The notes: generated by a model from the sequence alone, not told the origin. 6,049 nt of DNA from Planctomycetota bacterium (GCA_021160625.1 JAGHCE010000009.1:1-6049); one strand, 5' to 3'; positions 1 to 5,760 are shown, numbered from the stretch's first letter. Translations and numbers: made by a program.

Positions 1-187
1 GCATCGTGCCGCCGGCCATCATATCCATCGAAAAGACAAGCGCCGTCATAAGCCCCATTCGCGCCCCGAAGAGCCACCTTGCAAACCACCACGTCAGGAA
101 TATCCCCATCGGGTACACCAGGACCTGAAGCGTCTCAAAGCCCTGGGTTATCTTCTCCGGGCTGCCCGCAAAAAGCGCAATGGCCAT
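1..187 (-). CDS. Partial membrane protein, glycosyltransferase-39-like (N-terminal region missing)
   Basis: The frame is open from 238 down to the window edge and reads as a membrane protein. A segment containing PYLYPPALHMAIALF is followed by a short loop, a hydrophobic helix around LVYPMGIFLTWWFARWLFG, and another around LMTALVFSMDMMAG. An aromatic-YPP-x-LH segment of this kind is typical of GT-C fold glycosyltransferases of the dolichyl-phosphate-mannose/ArnT (GT39/GT83) type. There it sits 50-70 residues from the N-terminus, after the first helix and its acidic catalytic loop. Here a TAA (241-239) lies just upstream and no ATG, GTG or TTG precedes the ATG at 187-185, so the YPP motif itself would be untranslated and the first helix is absent. 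No Shine-Dalgarno is visible. It is therefore probably a 5'-truncated remnant or an assembly junction, though a short genuine protein starting at 187 cannot be excluded. The low-coordinate end lies outside the window. The GT assignment is tentative. Confidence 0.45.
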   Translation of the reverse strand, partial: MAIALFAGSPEKITQGFETLQVLVYPMGIFLTWWFARWLFGARMGLMTALVFSMDMMAGGTM

Positions 188-227
188 ATGCAGCGCAGGC
201 GGGTAGAGGTACGGCCGGCCGGCGGGG

Positions 228-1073
228 CTACGAGGTCTTTACTTCGTCGACGAGCCTCATAAGGCGGCGGCCGTATTCGACGTAGGTGTCAAAGGCGTCC
301 CTGCCCTCGGCCTGGGTGCCGAGGTGGACCTGCGCAGCCATATGGGGCTCGATGGAAAGGCCGCCGTCGTAGCCGGACTCGAAGAGGTCGGCCAGCACTT
401 CGCGGACCATCCCGTCACCCTCGCCGGGGTACGTGTAGCGAGCTTCCCCGGCGCCTGAGGGCAGCCCGTCCTTTATGTGGACGTAGACGGTGTGGGGCTT
501 GCATACTTCGTACCAGTCCCAGGCACTGCCGCCGTGGGCCACGGGGTTTCCGGTGTCGTAGATGATCTTGAGGGCCGGGGACCGGACTTCCTCGAACATC
601 TCTTTGATGTTCTGCGGCGACTGGCCGCCCCAGCCGGAGCAATTTTCGTGGCCGAGGATGACTGCGCCGTCCTCGGCTATCTTGGAAAGTTCCGTGAGAC
701 GCTTCAGGACTTCTCTTCGCCACTGGTCCTCGGGAACGGCGTTGTCGGGGTTGGTCCAGGACATAATGCGGATGATGGGGCATCCGCACTTTTTCATCCT
801 GGGGATGGCGCGCTTGAGGTCTTCGATGTCCTTGGCAAAGTCGCCCGTGACGGGGCGGGCCCAGTTGCCGATGGCGCTGCCGAACGAACTGACCTTGATG
901 CCGGCCTCTTCAAGTTTTGCAAAGGCCGCCTCCCAGACGTCGTCGGCCACCTCGGCGAAGTTGCCCTCGGGGAGGCTGCGCATCTCGACATTGGTCCAGC
1001 CGAGGGTCTTGTGTGCCTCGATCTGGTTCTCGATTGTGGGGCCGGCCTCGTCCGCAAATCCCGTGAAGAACAT
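228..1073 (-). CDS. Sugar phosphate isomerase/epimerase, xylose-isomerase-like TIM barrel
   Basis: A 281-residue protein of the AP-endonuclease-2/xylose-isomerase-like TIM-barrel superfamily, which isomerises or epimerises sugars, keto-sugars or inositols using one divalent metal. The four expected metal ligands lie at barrel strand ends: E143 (GHEN), D173 (YDTGNP), H199 (VHIKD) and E242 (SIEPH). The N-terminal FFTGFADEAG is the usual first strand, and the length of about 280 is normal and complete. The frame stays open up to a TTG at 1097, but AAGGAG at 1086-1081 lies 7 nt before the ATG at 1073, which is therefore the start. It follows the Gfo/Idh/MocA dehydrogenase by 47 bp on the same strand, so the two are probably cotranscribed. 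That pairing resembles E. coli YcjS/YcjR (glucoside 3-dehydrogenase with a 3-keto-sugar epimerase), IolG/IolE, or the C-glycoside deglycosylation genes. The substrate cannot be read from sequence. Cytoplasmic, as no signal peptide is seen. Confidence 0.92.
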   Translation of the reverse strand: MFFTGFADEAGPTIENQIEAHKTLGWTNVEMRSLPEGNFAEVADDVWEAAFAKLEEAGIKVSSFGSAIGNWARPVTGDFAKDIEDLKRAIPRMKKCGCPIIRIMSWTNPDNAVPEDQWRREVLKRLTELSKIAEDGAVILGHENCSGWGGQSPQNIKEMFEEVRSPALKIIYDTGNPVAHGGSAWDWYEVCKPHTVYVHIKDGLPSGAGEARYTYPGEGDGMVREVLADLFESGYDGGLSIEPHMAAQVHLGTQAEGRDAFDTYVEYGRRLMRLVDEVKTS

Positions 1074-1080
1074 TTTCACT

Positions 1081-1086
1081 CTCCTT
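1081..1086 (-). promoter_or_regulatory. Ribosome binding site of the TIM-barrel isomerase
   Basis: On the minus strand AAGGAG is followed by a 7-nt spacer and ATG at 1073-1071. This decides the start: the alternative TTG at 1097-1095 would put the Shine-Dalgarno inside the coding sequence and add eight residues (MLIVRRVK) in front of the conserved first barrel strand. Confidence 0.8.
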
Positions 1087-1120
1087 ACAATCAGCAATGC
1101 CCGTTCAGAATTTCCGCGCT

Positions 1121-2284
1121 CTACTTGTTCACGATTGCGCAGCCGGTTTTTCCGGCGCGAAGGTCGGCCAGAACGCCGTCGTACACGCCTGCGTCAAGCG
1201 GCAGCTCCACCGGGGAGCCGAGGTAGCCCGAAGCGATAATGGCGTTTGCCAGTTCGATCGACTTGACGCCCTCCCTGCCGTCCATATAAATCTGCTTTTC
1301 ACCACGGATGGCGGCGAGGAAATCAAGCCACATCGCCTGCGTGCCGGCGGCGCACTTCACCTGCGCGCCGGCGACGTTGACCGTCTCGGGGATATTGACC
1401 TCGATGGGGACGACCGGAGGAGCGGCCCACATCTCGTCGGTATTTTTCGTATAGTCGCTGAGGCTCTTCTCGCGGCTGAAGGCCGTGACGGTGTCGCCGG
1501 AAATCGAGATGCCTCCGTTCTCGCCGAGGATTTCCCAGCGCGTTACGCCAGGCGCGTCGCAGGTGGAGGCGTTCAGGATGCCGATGCCGCCGCCCTCGAA
1601 GGTAAGGTTGGCGACGATTTCATCCTCGATCTCAACGTCGTGAAAGTGTCCGAGCCATATGCGCGCGTCCACCGATTCAGGCAGCCCCAGCCACCATGTG
1701 AAAAGGTCGAGGTCGTGCGGGCACTGGTTCATCAGGACGCCGCCGCCTTCACCGTTCCATGTGCCCCTCCAGGTGCCGCTGTTATAGTACGTCTGCGAGC
1801 GGTACCAGTCGGTCCAGGTGGCGTTTACCTTGTGGACCCTGCCGATAAGCCCCGCGTCTATCTGCTCTTTTATCCAGCGGTATTTCGGCATATGCCTGCG
1901 CTGGAGGTGGACGGTGTAGACGCAGCCGCTTTTCTCCTGGGCCTCGTTGATCCGCAGCGCATCTCTCACGGTGACGGCGACGGGTTTTTCGCAGACTACG
2001 TGTATGCCGTGCTCGAAGGCGGCGACTGCAGCGTCGGGGTGAGCCGGATGCGGCGTGGATATCAAAACGGCGTCTACCAGGCCGCTCTCCAGGAGCTTGA
2101 CATAGTCGGTAAAGACCGGCTCGCCGCCGCTGCCGAATTCCTTGCGCCTGGCCTCGGCGGCCTCGGCGTTTACGTCGCAGTAGGCGGTTACCTGGAAATC
2201 CGCATCTTTGAGTGCGGATAAAGACTCGAGGTGATGACCGCTTATGCCGCCGCAACCGATGATTCCTATTCTTACTGAAGACAC
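1121..2284 (-). CDS. Gfo/Idh/MocA family oxidoreductase
   Basis: A 387-residue NAD(P)-dependent sugar dehydrogenase of the glucose-fructose oxidoreductase/inositol dehydrogenase/MocA family. The N-terminal Rossmann domain shows the dinucleotide motif GIIGCGGISGHH (residues 7-18), a strand ending in D37 (AYCDVN) where adenosine ribose is normally bound, and the catalytic-site EKP at 99-101 (K100). The C-terminal domain carries GGG at 180-182 followed by N186, H190 and D193 (NQCPHDLD), the subfamily form of the usual GGGxLxDxxxHxxD active-site motif. Length is typical. The start is a GTG at 2284-2282 with AGGAG a few bases upstream, and the Rossmann strand begins at once, so there is no Tat signal and the enzyme should be cytoplasmic. 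It is the first gene of a likely two-gene operon with the TIM-barrel isomerase 47 bp downstream. I infer that it oxidises a hydroxyl of a sugar or inositol and that the partner then isomerises the product. The specific substrate is unknown. Confidence 0.94.
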   Translation of the reverse strand: MSSVRIGIIGCGGISGHHLESLSALKDADFQVTAYCDVNAEAAEARRKEFGSGGEPVFTDYVKLLESGLVDAVLISTPHPAHPDAAVAAFEHGIHVVCEKPVAVTVRDALRINEAQEKSGCVYTVHLQRRHMPKYRWIKEQIDAGLIGRVHKVNATWTDWYRSQTYYNSGTWRGTWNGEGGGVLMNQCPHDLDLFTWWLGLPESVDARIWLGHFHDVEIEDEIVANLTFEGGGIGILNASTCDAPGVTRWEILGENGGISISGDTVTAFSREKSLSDYTKNTDEMWAAPPVVPIEVNIPETVNVAGAQVKCAAGTQAMWLDFLAAIRGEKQIYMDGREGVKSIELANAIIASGYLGSPVELPLDAGVYDGVLADLRAGKTGCAIVNK

Positions 2285-2343
2285 GTGCTTCTCCTGAACA
2301 GGTTCTTGGGAGACTCCTCATAACCCCTACTCGCGGGGAAACA

Positions 2344-2371
2344 AGTATAAAGATCAAATGTCCGTGTGCAA
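2344..2371 (-). promoter_or_regulatory. Probable sigma70-type promoter of the sugar dehydrogenase/isomerase operon
   Basis: On the minus strand TTGCAC (2371-2366) and TATACT (2349-2344) are separated by 16 bp. The -10 box is 5/6 to consensus and lies in a short AT-rich patch unusual for this GC-rich region. Transcription would start near 2337, leaving a leader of about 50 nt before the GTG at 2284. A small inverted repeat (CCCC at 2327-2324, GGGG at 2338-2335 on the plus strand) overlaps the predicted start and could be an operator, but its stem is only 4 bp. Confidence 0.5.
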
Positions 2372-2426
2372 TACCGAAGACGCTACCGCCGGGAAGGAGA
2401 ACGCCGGTCGCCGATTCGCGTCACGG

Positions 2427-2445
2427 CGCCGTTGGGCCCACGGCG
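2427..2445 (-). terminator. Possible weak terminator hairpin after the M48 peptidase
   Basis: Immediately after the TAA stop of the M48 gene there is a 6-bp inverted repeat, CGCCGT with ACGGCG, around a 7-nt loop. No T-run follows, so intrinsic termination would be inefficient. It may only stabilise the 3' end of the message. Confidence 0.3.
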
Positions 2446-2446
2446 T

Positions 2447-3784
2447 TTACTGCTGCAGCAGGGCGAGCAGGACAACGGCGGCGAGCGTTACGACGCCGGT
2501 CGTGACGAGCAACGTCCTCACGAATTCGAGGCGCACCAGGAACCGGCGGCGGACATCTTCGTCGAGCCCGGCGGCCTGGAGAAACTCGATGCGCCAGCGG
2601 ATGCTGCCGTGGCGCCAGGAGCGGGTGGATGTGTCCTGGCCGTTGAGGCGGGCGATGCGGGCCAGCGCCTTGGCGAACGTGCCGTAGTCTCCGATAGTCT
2701 TTGCTGCAAAAAAGTCCGCATCGCGCTCGAATGTCCGCGAGACATAGCCGAACCATGCGCCCCAGTAAGCTGCAAACACCCCAATCCACACGGCAAGCCG
2801 CGCCGTATCGCCGGGCATCGCGCCGCCGGAGACACTTTCAAGAAGATACGCCAAGAGCATAAAGTCGGCCGCGAGAACGAGGTAGAGAATCATATGGTGG
2901 CGCTTTGCATGGCCGAGCTCATGCGCGAAGATGGCCTCAAGTTCCTCCTCCGGCGCGGCGGCCAACAGCGAGCGGCTTATGATGATGTACCTGGTAAAGC
3001 CCGCGAGGCCCATTACCGCTGCGTTGGCGAAAAAGTGCCCCGGGGTTTCCCACACGCGGATGTCGCGGAACGTGACGCCGATTTTGCGGCACAGATCCGT
3101 GAGGCGTTCGTGCAAGGGGCACGCCGGGAGCCTGGAGGTCTTCCATATGCGGGCTATCACCAGCGGCGCCACGGTGTAGCCGCCGAGTGCCAAAAGGGCC
3201 GTCACCGGCGTGCCCACCCAGGGGTTGCCCAGGGCCGTGCGGATGCCCGCCGGCAGCAGCCCCGCCGCGTCGTAGAGGGCCAGGACCACCGCCACCGGCA
3301 CGCAGACGGTAAGCACGCTCTGACGCAGCTTGAACGAAAGGCGCTGCCGCAGCGTCGGCCCGGCGCCGATGAGGGCGACCTCCGCTATGTGCAGGACGCT
3401 CCAGGTGAGAACAAGCGAGATTACGAACGGCAGGAGAAGTACGGCGCCGGAGGCAAGCGCCCAGTTCCCGATGTTGAGGGTCGTGGGCAGTGCGTTCCAA
3501 CCGGCGAAAAGCGATACGCCGTAGGCCGCCGGCACCAGGAACTCAATCACCCTCGCCCCCCTGCGAAAGCGCCCGTGAAGCACCGCCCGAGAGGTACCGT
3601 CGCCCCTGGCGGCGAGGCGGCGCTTTTTCCCGAGCAGTACTGCGGCAAGCAGTCCCGAAACGGCGGCGGGAAAGAGGCACAGCGCCGCGGTCGAAAAGAC
3701 GACCAGGCGCGGGCTTGCCGCAGTGCGGCTCCAGTCCTGCGAAAGGGCCGCAAGGACCACGCCCAAAATGACGCGAAAGAGCAT
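2447..3784 (-). CDS. M48-family membrane zinc metallopeptidase (Ste24/HtpX type)
   Basis: A 445-residue membrane protease. The zinc-binding HEXXH is HELGH at 288-292 (H288, E289, H292). The third ligand is E353 in TFERDAD, giving the M48 ExxxD pair E353/D357. The upstream GFTRYIIISRSLL (262-274) is the typical strand preceding the M48 active-site helix. A further conserved-looking RHGSIRWRIEFL lies at 391-402, where the family has its HPS...R element. Hydrophobic segments lie around 1-14, 26-52, 82-100, 108-138, 156-172, 192-212, 298-317, 330-347 and 425-443, so it is a multi-pass inner-membrane protein. Its length is closer to Ste24-like enzymes than to the roughly 290-residue HtpX. Likely role: cleavage of membrane or misfolded proteins near the bilayer; the substrate is unknown. 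The ATG at 3784 is chosen because GGAG lies 6 nt upstream and a hydrophobic helix starts there. A 63-residue upstream extension is open but runs through palindromic repeats. It appears monocistronic, with no strong promoter recognised. Confidence 0.9.
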   Translation of the reverse strand: MLFRVILGVVLAALSQDWSRTAASPRLVVFSTAALCLFPAAVSGLLAAVLLGKKRRLAARGDGTSRAVLHGRFRRGARVIEFLVPAAYGVSLFAGWNALPTTLNIGNWALASGAVLLLPFVISLVLTWSVLHIAEVALIGAGPTLRQRLSFKLRQSVLTVCVPVAVVLALYDAAGLLPAGIRTALGNPWVGTPVTALLALGGYTVAPLVIARIWKTSRLPACPLHERLTDLCRKIGVTFRDIRVWETPGHFFANAAVMGLAGFTRYIIISRSLLAAAPEEELEAIFAHELGHAKRHHMILYLVLAADFMLLAYLLESVSGGAMPGDTARLAVWIGVFAAYWGAWFGYVSRTFERDADFFAAKTIGDYGTFAKALARIARLNGQDTSTRSWRHGSIRWRIEFLQAAGLDEDVRRRFLVRLEFVRTLLVTTGVVTLAAVVLLALLQQ

Positions 3785-3790
3785 TTCACG

Positions 3791-3794
3791 CTCC
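3791..3794 (-). promoter_or_regulatory. Ribosome binding site that fixes the M48 start
   Basis: GGAG (within CGGAG, 3795-3791 on the minus strand) stands 6 nt before the ATG at 3784-3782. It supports a 445-residue product over the in-frame ATG at 3973, which would translate the intergenic repeat. Confidence 0.65.
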
Positions 3795-3875
3795 GTAAGG
3801 TTCGTGCCGCATCGCCGCGTAGGGCACGGCCTCCACGGCGGGTGAACCTTGCCGCCCGCAGAAGGCCGGTTGATT

Positions 3876-3896
3876 GCCACGGACAACGTCCGTGGC
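3876..3896. repeat. Perfect intergenic palindrome with 9-bp stem
   Basis: GCCACGGAC (3876-3884), loop AAC, then GTCCGTGGC (3888-3896) form a perfect hairpin on either strand. It directly abuts the composite repeat at 3898-3977, about 90 bp upstream of the M48 start. No T-run follows on either strand, so it is not an ordinary terminator. It is probably another module of the same palindromic repeat family; it has no matching copy at the second locus in this window. Confidence 0.7.
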
Positions 3897-3897
3897 C

Positions 3898-3977
3898 CCC
3901 GTAGGGGCGCCGCTTGCTGCGCCCTCAGCACCGGGCAGGGCAAGCCCTGCCCGTACAAAGCCACCAGTGCCACACTG
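3898..3977 (-). repeat. Composite palindromic repeat, copy A
   Basis: An 80-bp element whose two ends recur in copy B (5659-5760) in the same order and orientation. One end is CCCGTAGGGGCGC (3898-3910). The other is AAGCCACCAGTGCCACACTG (3958-3977). The interior holds two hairpins. The first is GGGCGC (3905-3910) with GCGCCC (3919-3924). The second is a perfect 10-bp stem, CGGGCAGGGC (3932-3941) with GCCCTGCCCG (3944-3953), and a 2-nt AA loop. Here the CCACCAGTG arm lacks the partner arm it has in copy B. It sits between the M42 terminator and the M48 gene. No coding potential is supported, and there is no transposase nearby. Minus orientation is assigned only to match copy B and the flanking genes. 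Confidence 0.75.
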
Positions 3978-3978
3978 C

Positions 3979-3998
3979 AAAAGGGGGCGAAGCCCTCC
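3979..3998 (-). terminator. Intrinsic terminator of the M42 peptidase gene
   Basis: About 8 nt past the TAG of the M42 gene the minus strand reads GAGGGC, loop TTC, GCCCCC, then TTTT (3982-3979). The 6-bp stem has one G-T pair. Its position and T-run fit Rho-independent termination. It directly abuts repeat copy A, which may have inserted beside it. Confidence 0.7.
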
Positions 3999-4005
3999 TC
4001 TCACG

Positions 4006-5064
4006 CTACGGGGTGAAATCCATCCCGGTCTTGATCGCCTGCACGGTGGCGGCAATCAGCTTGACGGCGTTCTCGGTATCGGTGAGGGACACCACCTCAA
4101 CCGGCGTGTGCATATAGCGGTTGGGGATGGAAATGAGCGCCGCGGCGGCCCCTGCCCGGCTTACCTGGATGGCATTTGCGTCGGTGCCGGTTGCGCGCGG
4201 CTCGGCCGAGACCTGGTAGGGGATTTTCTTTTTGTCGCCGGTGTTTTCGATCAGCCTGCCGAGGACGGGGTTCACGTTGGCGCCCCTGGCCACCATCGGC
4301 CCCTTGCCCACGTGGATCTCGCCGTAGGTCTTCTGGTCGGCCTCGGGAAAGTCGGTGGCGAAGCCCACGTCGACGGCGATGCCGGCGTGGGGGTCTATGC
4401 CGAAGGCGCTGGTTCTCGCGCCGCGCAGGCCCAGTTCCTCCTGGACGGTCGAAACGGTGTACAGGGAGACGGACAGCTTTTTGTCGGCCAGGGTTCGCAA
4501 CACCTCGGCGACGATAAAGACGCCGATACGATTGTCAAAGCCTCGGGCCACGACCGCGTTGTTCAAAAGCCGCTCGAAACCGTAGGTGAAGGTAACCGAG
4601 TCTCCGATGCGGACGTGCCTGGCAGCATCTTTGCCGTCCTTTGCGCCGATGTCGATCCAGAGATCCCGCATTTTCGGTACGCGCTTTCTGTCCTCGGCGT
4701 CCATATGGTGGATCGGCTTCTTACCGATGACGCCGAGCACATCGCCCTTCTTCGTATGGATGTGTACGCGCAGCCCCGGCACGAGCGCAGCGTCCACGCC
4801 GCCGACGGCCGCAAAATAGATGAAGCCCTTGTCGGTTATGTGGGTGACCATAAGGCCGACCTCGTCGACGTGGCCGGCCAGCATCACGCGGGTTTCGGCC
4901 CCGGGATTCAGGCAGGCGATAACGTTGCCGTGGACGTCGGTGGTCACCTCGTCGGACGCATCCTTGAGATATTCCCGGACGACGGCCTGGGCGCGCTGCT
5001 CGAAGCCCGACGGGCTCGGCACCGAAAGCAGCTCTTCGAGGAAGGCAAGGCTCTGTTTTCTCAT
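4006..5064 (-). CDS. M42-family metallo-aminopeptidase (glutamyl aminopeptidase/FrvX/YsdC type)
   Basis: A 352-residue cytosolic, typically dodecameric tetrahedral (TET-like) di-metal aminopeptidase that trims short peptides. All expected co-catalytic residues are visible: H65 and D67 (GHVDEVG), the bridging D177 (RGFDNRIG), the catalytic E209 and metal-binding E210 (TVQEELGLRGA), D232 (AVDVGFATD) and H319 (NRYMHTPVE). The N-terminal LLSVPSPSGFE (12-22) is the usual M42/M20 opening. The inserted PDZ-like dimerisation domain falls around residues 75-165. Length is normal and complete. The start is the ATG at 5064 with TTAGGAGT about 6 nt upstream. The gene lies about 25 bp past the terminator of the 150-residue gene, so it needs its own promoter close to that T-run or readthrough; none is clearly recognisable. 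It ends in a good terminator of its own. Older annotations call this family endoglucanase or cellulase M, which is generally regarded as a misnomer. Confidence 0.95.
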   Translation of the reverse strand: MRKQSLAFLEELLSVPSPSGFEQRAQAVVREYLKDASDEVTTDVHGNVIACLNPGAETRVMLAGHVDEVGLMVTHITDKGFIYFAAVGGVDAALVPGLRVHIHTKKGDVLGVIGKKPIHHMDAEDRKRVPKMRDLWIDIGAKDGKDAARHVRIGDSVTFTYGFERLLNNAVVARGFDNRIGVFIVAEVLRTLADKKLSVSLYTVSTVQEELGLRGARTSAFGIDPHAGIAVDVGFATDFPEADQKTYGEIHVGKGPMVARGANVNPVLGRLIENTGDKKKIPYQVSAEPRATGTDANAIQVSRAGAAAALISIPNRYMHTPVEVVSLTDTENAVKLIAATVQAIKTGMDFTP

Positions 5065-5089
5065 TTTGTGACTCCTAATTGCTTTAAGT

Positions 5090-5114
5090 AAAAAACCCCC
5101 GGTTTCCCCGGAGG
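5090..5114 (-). terminator. Strong intrinsic terminator of the 150-residue gene
   Basis: On the minus strand CCTCCGG (5114-5108), loop GGAAA, then CCGGGGG (5102-5096) give a 7-bp stem with one T-G pair, followed at once by TTTTTT (5095-5090). It stands about 30 bp past the TGA at 5143 and about 25 bp before the M42 start, separating the two transcription units. Confidence 0.88.
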
Positions 5115-5142
5115 CTCCTTAGGCATCCGCGCCGGCGGTGCT

Positions 5143-5595
5143 TCAGCCGCTGATCTGCTCGATGGTTCGCAGGACGTCCACGCGGGAGTCCTGGATAAAC
5201 TCCTCCATCCGTTCCCACGTGAAGTGCTCCATACGCGGCAGGAGGTCGGAGCCCATAGTCTTTCGAACTGTCTCGAATGCTACGTGGTTTTCCGTGAGGA
5301 TCTCCGCCCAGCCCCGGGAACGCTGGTCGGCGATTTCGTCCTCGCTCATTTCCGTGGACTGGTTAGCAAAAAACGAGCGCCCGTACAGGCGAAACTTGAC
5401 GCGCTGGTGGAGCGGGAGCGTGTTGAAGAGGTATTCGTAAAACTGGTCGCTGGCCGTGCTGCCGATAATGACCATATCGTACTTGGCGGCAAGGTCGCCG
5501 ATGACCCTGCCGTTTAGGGCCTGCCTGCGCTTGCCGCGCTTGACGACCTCCGTGCGGAGGGGCTTGCTTGTCGGTAATACAGCAATCTTCGCCAT
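5143..5595 (-). CDS. Conserved-looking hypothetical protein, 150 residues
   Basis: I do not recognise the family. The protein is soluble-looking, with no signal peptide or membrane helix. It opens with a basic N-terminal stretch (MAKIAVLPTSKPLRTEVVKR), then a beta-strand-like YDMVIIGSTASDQFYEYLF (39-57) and a mixed basic/aromatic segment, VKFRLYGRSFFANQ (66-79). An acidic, helical C-terminal half (82-150) follows, containing ENHVAFETVRKTMG and MEHFTWERMEEFIQDSR. No catalytic motif or metal-binding cluster stands out. Evidence that it is a real gene: GC-rich codon style like the neighbours, an ATG with a G-rich Shine-Dalgarno-like GGGGGG 6 nt upstream, a plausible promoter at 5802-5775, and a strong terminator just after the stop. 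It looks monocistronic, with a leader containing repeat copy B. The strand followed by GSTAS could suggest a small nucleotide- or phosphate-binding fold, but that is speculation. Confidence 0.78.
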   Translation of the reverse strand: MAKIAVLPTSKPLRTEVVKRGKRRQALNGRVIGDLAAKYDMVIIGSTASDQFYEYLFNTLPLHQRVKFRLYGRSFFANQSTEMSEDEIADQRSRGWAEILTENHVAFETVRKTMGSDLLPRMEHFTWERMEEFIQDSRVDVLRTIEQISG

Positions 5596-5658
5596 ACCAC
5601 GCCCCCCGGTACTCGTGCGTTCGATAAACTCCGGTTACGCGCTGCCCTGTCGAAAAGA

Positions 5659-5760
5659 CCCGTAGGGGCGCGATTCATCGCGCCCGTGACGTCGGCTGTG
5701 TGCAGAAAAACCACGAGTTTTCCGAAATCCACTGGTGGACAAGCCACCAGTGCCACACTG
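5659..5760 (-). repeat. Composite palindromic repeat, copy B
   Basis: A 102-bp element bounded by the same modules as copy A: CCCGTAGGGGCGC (5659-5671) and AAGCCACCAGTGCCACACTG (5741-5760). Here both end modules belong to complete hairpins. One is GGGCGCGA (5666-5673) with TCGCGCCC (5678-5685) and loop TTCA. The other is CACTGGTGG (5730-5738) with CCACCAGTG (5744-5752) and loop ACAAG. The interior (5686-5729) differs from copy A and contains a short GAAAA/TTTTC inverted repeat. It lies upstream of the 150-residue gene, and no coding role is supported. The outer boundaries may extend a few bases beyond those given. Confidence 0.78.

Noticed and set aside
477..1226. 249- and 225-codon open frames on the plus strand (477-1226 and 562-1239)
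   Set aside because: Both overlap the isomerase on the opposite strand and continue across its promoter-proximal gap without any motif. They are shadows.
1097..2221. 374-codon open frame on the plus strand
   Set aside because: It is antisense to the Gfo/Idh/MocA gene, with no domain signature and no ribosome binding site.
2366..3904. 512-codon open frame on the plus strand
   Set aside because: It is antisense to the M48 peptidase. Its translation is arginine/glycine-rich low-complexity sequence typical of a reverse-strand shadow.
3876..3977. CRISPR array or riboswitch in the M42-M48 gap
   Set aside because: The palindromes are not equal-length direct repeats with regular spacers, and the arrangement fits no riboswitch class I can recognise.
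3874..5091. 405-codon open frame on the plus strand
   Set aside because: It runs antisense to the M42 peptidase, whose full set of metal ligands and terminator are unambiguous. The plus-strand translation has no recognisable motif and is a shadow caused by GC-rich codon bias.
5514..5756. 80-codon minus-strand frame through copy B
   Set aside because: It is translated from the palindromic repeat and overlaps the start of the 150-residue gene out of frame. There is no Shine-Dalgarno and no protein-like pattern.
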